From the NCBI GenBank assembly GCA_040274725.1, contig JBEMAQ010000014.1, forward strand, positions 1 to 64,000: a stretch of DNA of 64,000 bases, read 5' to 3'. A program made the position numbers and the translations under genes. The DNA comes from Solibacillus sp040274725. GTDB lineage: Bacteria > Bacillota > Bacilli > Bacillales_A > Planococcaceae. Below the pieces are notes generated by a model. It was given only the letters and a program-made list of their open reading frames with translations. It was not told the DNA's origin and did no database searches. Of the stretch, positions 62,712-64,000 are shown in pieces. The stretch's first letter is position 1; every line of letters starts with the position of its first letter.

Positions 62712-63827
62712 TTAAAGGTGAGCTTTTTCTGGGAATGCCGTTTTCGCCTGATCCGTTGGGAATTGGCGAGATAGATTTTGATAAAGCTTCGTAATTGGTT
62801 TTCGTTGCTCCTCGTAATTTTTCAAAGCTTCAGCAGGTGTTACAGCACCAGCTACAGCTTCAGCAAGTACATCCGCTAATACGTCCGCATCTTGAATCGC
62901 CATATTTGCACCTTGTCCTTGATTATGAAGCATTGCGTGAGCAGCGTCGCCAATTAACGTCACTGTATTTGTGCTCCACTTATCGAACGGCTCAAGGTCA
63001 CTTAATGGACGCGATACAAATTTCTCGAATGGAATTTGTTCTACTACCTTTTGTAATGTTGGACCAAAGCCTTTAATACCTTCTAGTAAATCTTCTTTTG
63101 TCAGCTCTGGACGTAGCGCAAATTCACCCGGAATTGTAATGTCCACTGAAGCTTGACGACGATTTTTCAGTAATGGCATCAAATAAAAGGAATTGTCCCC
63201 ATCTACGTAAATACGCAATGTATTATCCTCTAATGCCATCCCTAGTGCATCCTCAAAATCAATTAGTGCACGGTGCGCTAAGTAGCCTGAATAGACTGGC
63301 TCATGATTTCCGATTACTTTTTCACGAATCGGTGATCGAATGCCATCTGCTGCGATGACAATATCCGCCTCAATTGTTTTCCCATTCGCAAACGTTACTT
63401 CTGCATGTGTACCATGGTCTACAACATCTACTAAACGGTGATCTAAATGGATTTGGTCTGCCGGAATATTATTCGCCAATAAATCTAGTAAATCTGCGCG
63501 GTGGATTAAGCGTGTATTAATTGAAAACGAATCGTCGTCCACTAATACCGGCCATGTTTCTTCAATAAATATCATGTCATCGCCGCCAACAATTTGCATG
63601 CGTGGGCTTTCCTCTGTTACAGCCTCTAGCTCATTCCAAAGACCCCATTTTTTAAGTGCCACTACAGATGGTGTACGAATACCGATTCCTGCACCTACTT
63701 CAGCCAAGACATTTGCTTGCTCATACACATCTGCTCGAATTCCTTTTGCCTTTAATGCGACCGCTACTGACGCACCTGCAATACCTGAACCAATTACAGC
63801 AATTCTTAAATCCTTTTTCTCCGTCAT
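62712..63827 (-). CDS. FAD-dependent monooxygenase (salicylate/3-hydroxybenzoate hydroxylase-like)
   Basis: 371 residues. FAD motifs: GSGIAGASVAVALKAKG near residue 13, DIVIAADGIRS (DG motif) near 160, and LIGDAAHAMLHNQGQGANMAIQDADVL (GD motif) near 295. The Arg in RADLL fits the family. These flavoproteins hydroxylate aromatic rings with NAD(P)H and oxygen. It forms a putative catabolic group with the esterase and MFS transporter. ATG follows GGAGGG. Confidence 0.9.
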   Translation of the reverse strand: MTEKKDLRIAVIGSGIAGASVAVALKAKGIRADVYEQANVLAEVGAGIGIRTPSVVALKKWGLWNELEAVTEESPRMQIVGGDDMIFIEETWPVLVDDDSFSINTRLIHRADLLDLLANNIPADQIHLDHRLVDVVDHGTHAEVTFANGKTIEADIVIAADGIRSPIREKVIGNHEPVYSGYLAHRALIDFEDALGMALEDNTLRIYVDGDNSFYLMPLLKNRRQASVDITIPGEFALRPELTKEDLLEGIKGFGPTLQKVVEQIPFEKFVSRPLSDLEPFDKWSTNTVTLIGDAAHAMLHNQGQGANMAIQDADVLADVLAEAVAGAVTPAEALKNYEEQRKPITKLYQNLSRQFPTDQAKTAFPEKAHL

Positions 63828-63903
63828 AAAATTTCCCTCCCAAAATGTTTGTTATATATTATTTTCATAGGTTTGCCCTATGTAAAAATATCGATTTAAA
63901 GAC

Positions 63904-63926
63904 TGAGCCAACACGAAGTCGGCTCA
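63904..63926 (-). terminator. Probable terminator of the partial gene at the window end
   Basis: TGAGCC-AAC and GTC-GGCTCA stem with one wobble, five bases past the TAA at 63932. The T-run is short. Confidence 0.5.
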
Positions 63927-63931
63927 ACTAT

Positions 63932-64000
63932 TTAACGATTTACAGTAAACGATAATTTATAATCCTCTGCTCGGTGCACAGCTCGTCTAAAGCCGATGAG
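63932..64000 (-). CDS. C-terminal end of a gene cut by the window edge
   Basis: The minus strand is open from the last base of the window to TAA at 63932, giving 22 residues ending AEDYKLSFTVNR. A hairpin follows directly. The product cannot be identified. Confidence 0.45.
   Translation of the reverse strand, partial: LIGFRRAVHRAEDYKLSFTVNR

Noticed and set aside
1..64000. tRNA, rRNA, insertion sequences, CRISPR arrays or replication origin
   Set aside because: I looked for conserved cores, terminal inverted repeats with transposase genes, and repeat-spacer patterns and found none.

Overview
The window looks like a chromosomal segment of a low-to-medium GC Bacillota bacterium, order Bacillales, most likely family Planococcaceae (Lysinibacillus/Solibacillus type). 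This is inferred from GGAGG-type ribosome sites, frequent GTG/TTG starts, T-tailed hairpin terminators, a SAM-I riboswitch, and families typical of Bacilli: HelD, HemAT, YvbH-like PH protein, PdaC-like deacetylase, YceG/TerD/TelA. I saw no rRNA, tRNA, CRISPR array, transposase or prophage block.

Layout. Positions 1-9.3 kb are the most accessory part. They hold an SLH surface protein, a truncated DUF2357-type nuclease remnant, a Nudix hydrolase plus PLD/helicase/DUF3427 pair, a convergent HNH endonuclease with an EVE/PUA-like N-terminus, and a zinc-binding-domain chemoreceptor. From 9.5 to 29 kb are mostly single housekeeping or transport genes: PH-domain protein, viroplasmin-RNase H, DUF523, an MMPL exporter divergent from a MerR/B12-type regulator, nitroreductase, an amidase without a normal start codon, DUF2804, HelD, GNAT, an EAL phosphodiesterase, DinB, a split threonine/serine exporter, a polysaccharide deacetylase and a beta-propeller protein.

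From 29.4 to 39.4 kb a ten-gene minus-strand tellurite-resistance (Ter) stress cluster combines TelA, four TerD-family proteins and YceG with an HAD phosphatase, a StiP-family protein, a phosphoribosyltransferase and a CitE-like aldolase. The last four form a tightly overlapping block that suggests synthesis of a small metabolite. From 40 to 43.3 kb lie a lysine-6-dehydrogenase-like enzyme and an aldehyde dehydrogenase (probable lysine to aminoadipate route). From 43.5 to 46.7 kb lie HemAT and a PAS chemoreceptor.

From 47 to 56 kb are a metallophosphoesterase, small membrane proteins, a TSUP exporter, a two-component system with a small membrane protein gene between regulator and kinase, an EamA exporter, homoserine dehydrogenase without an ACT domain, and a protein made almost wholly of Gly-aromatic-Asn/Asp pentapeptides. 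From 57 to 64 kb are SAM-riboswitch-controlled metY, an MBL-fold hydrolase, and an MFS transporter/esterase/FAD-monooxygenase set that looks like a catabolic module for an aromatic or ester compound.

The most unusual items are the pentapeptide-repeat protein (55402-56382), the Nudix/PLD-helicase and EVE-HNH neighbourhood (3.4-7.9 kb), the TTATACAAAG repeats between the MMPL exporter and its divergent MerR gene, the Ter metabolite cluster, several unexplained structured intergenic elements, and the amidase whose start position carries GTT.
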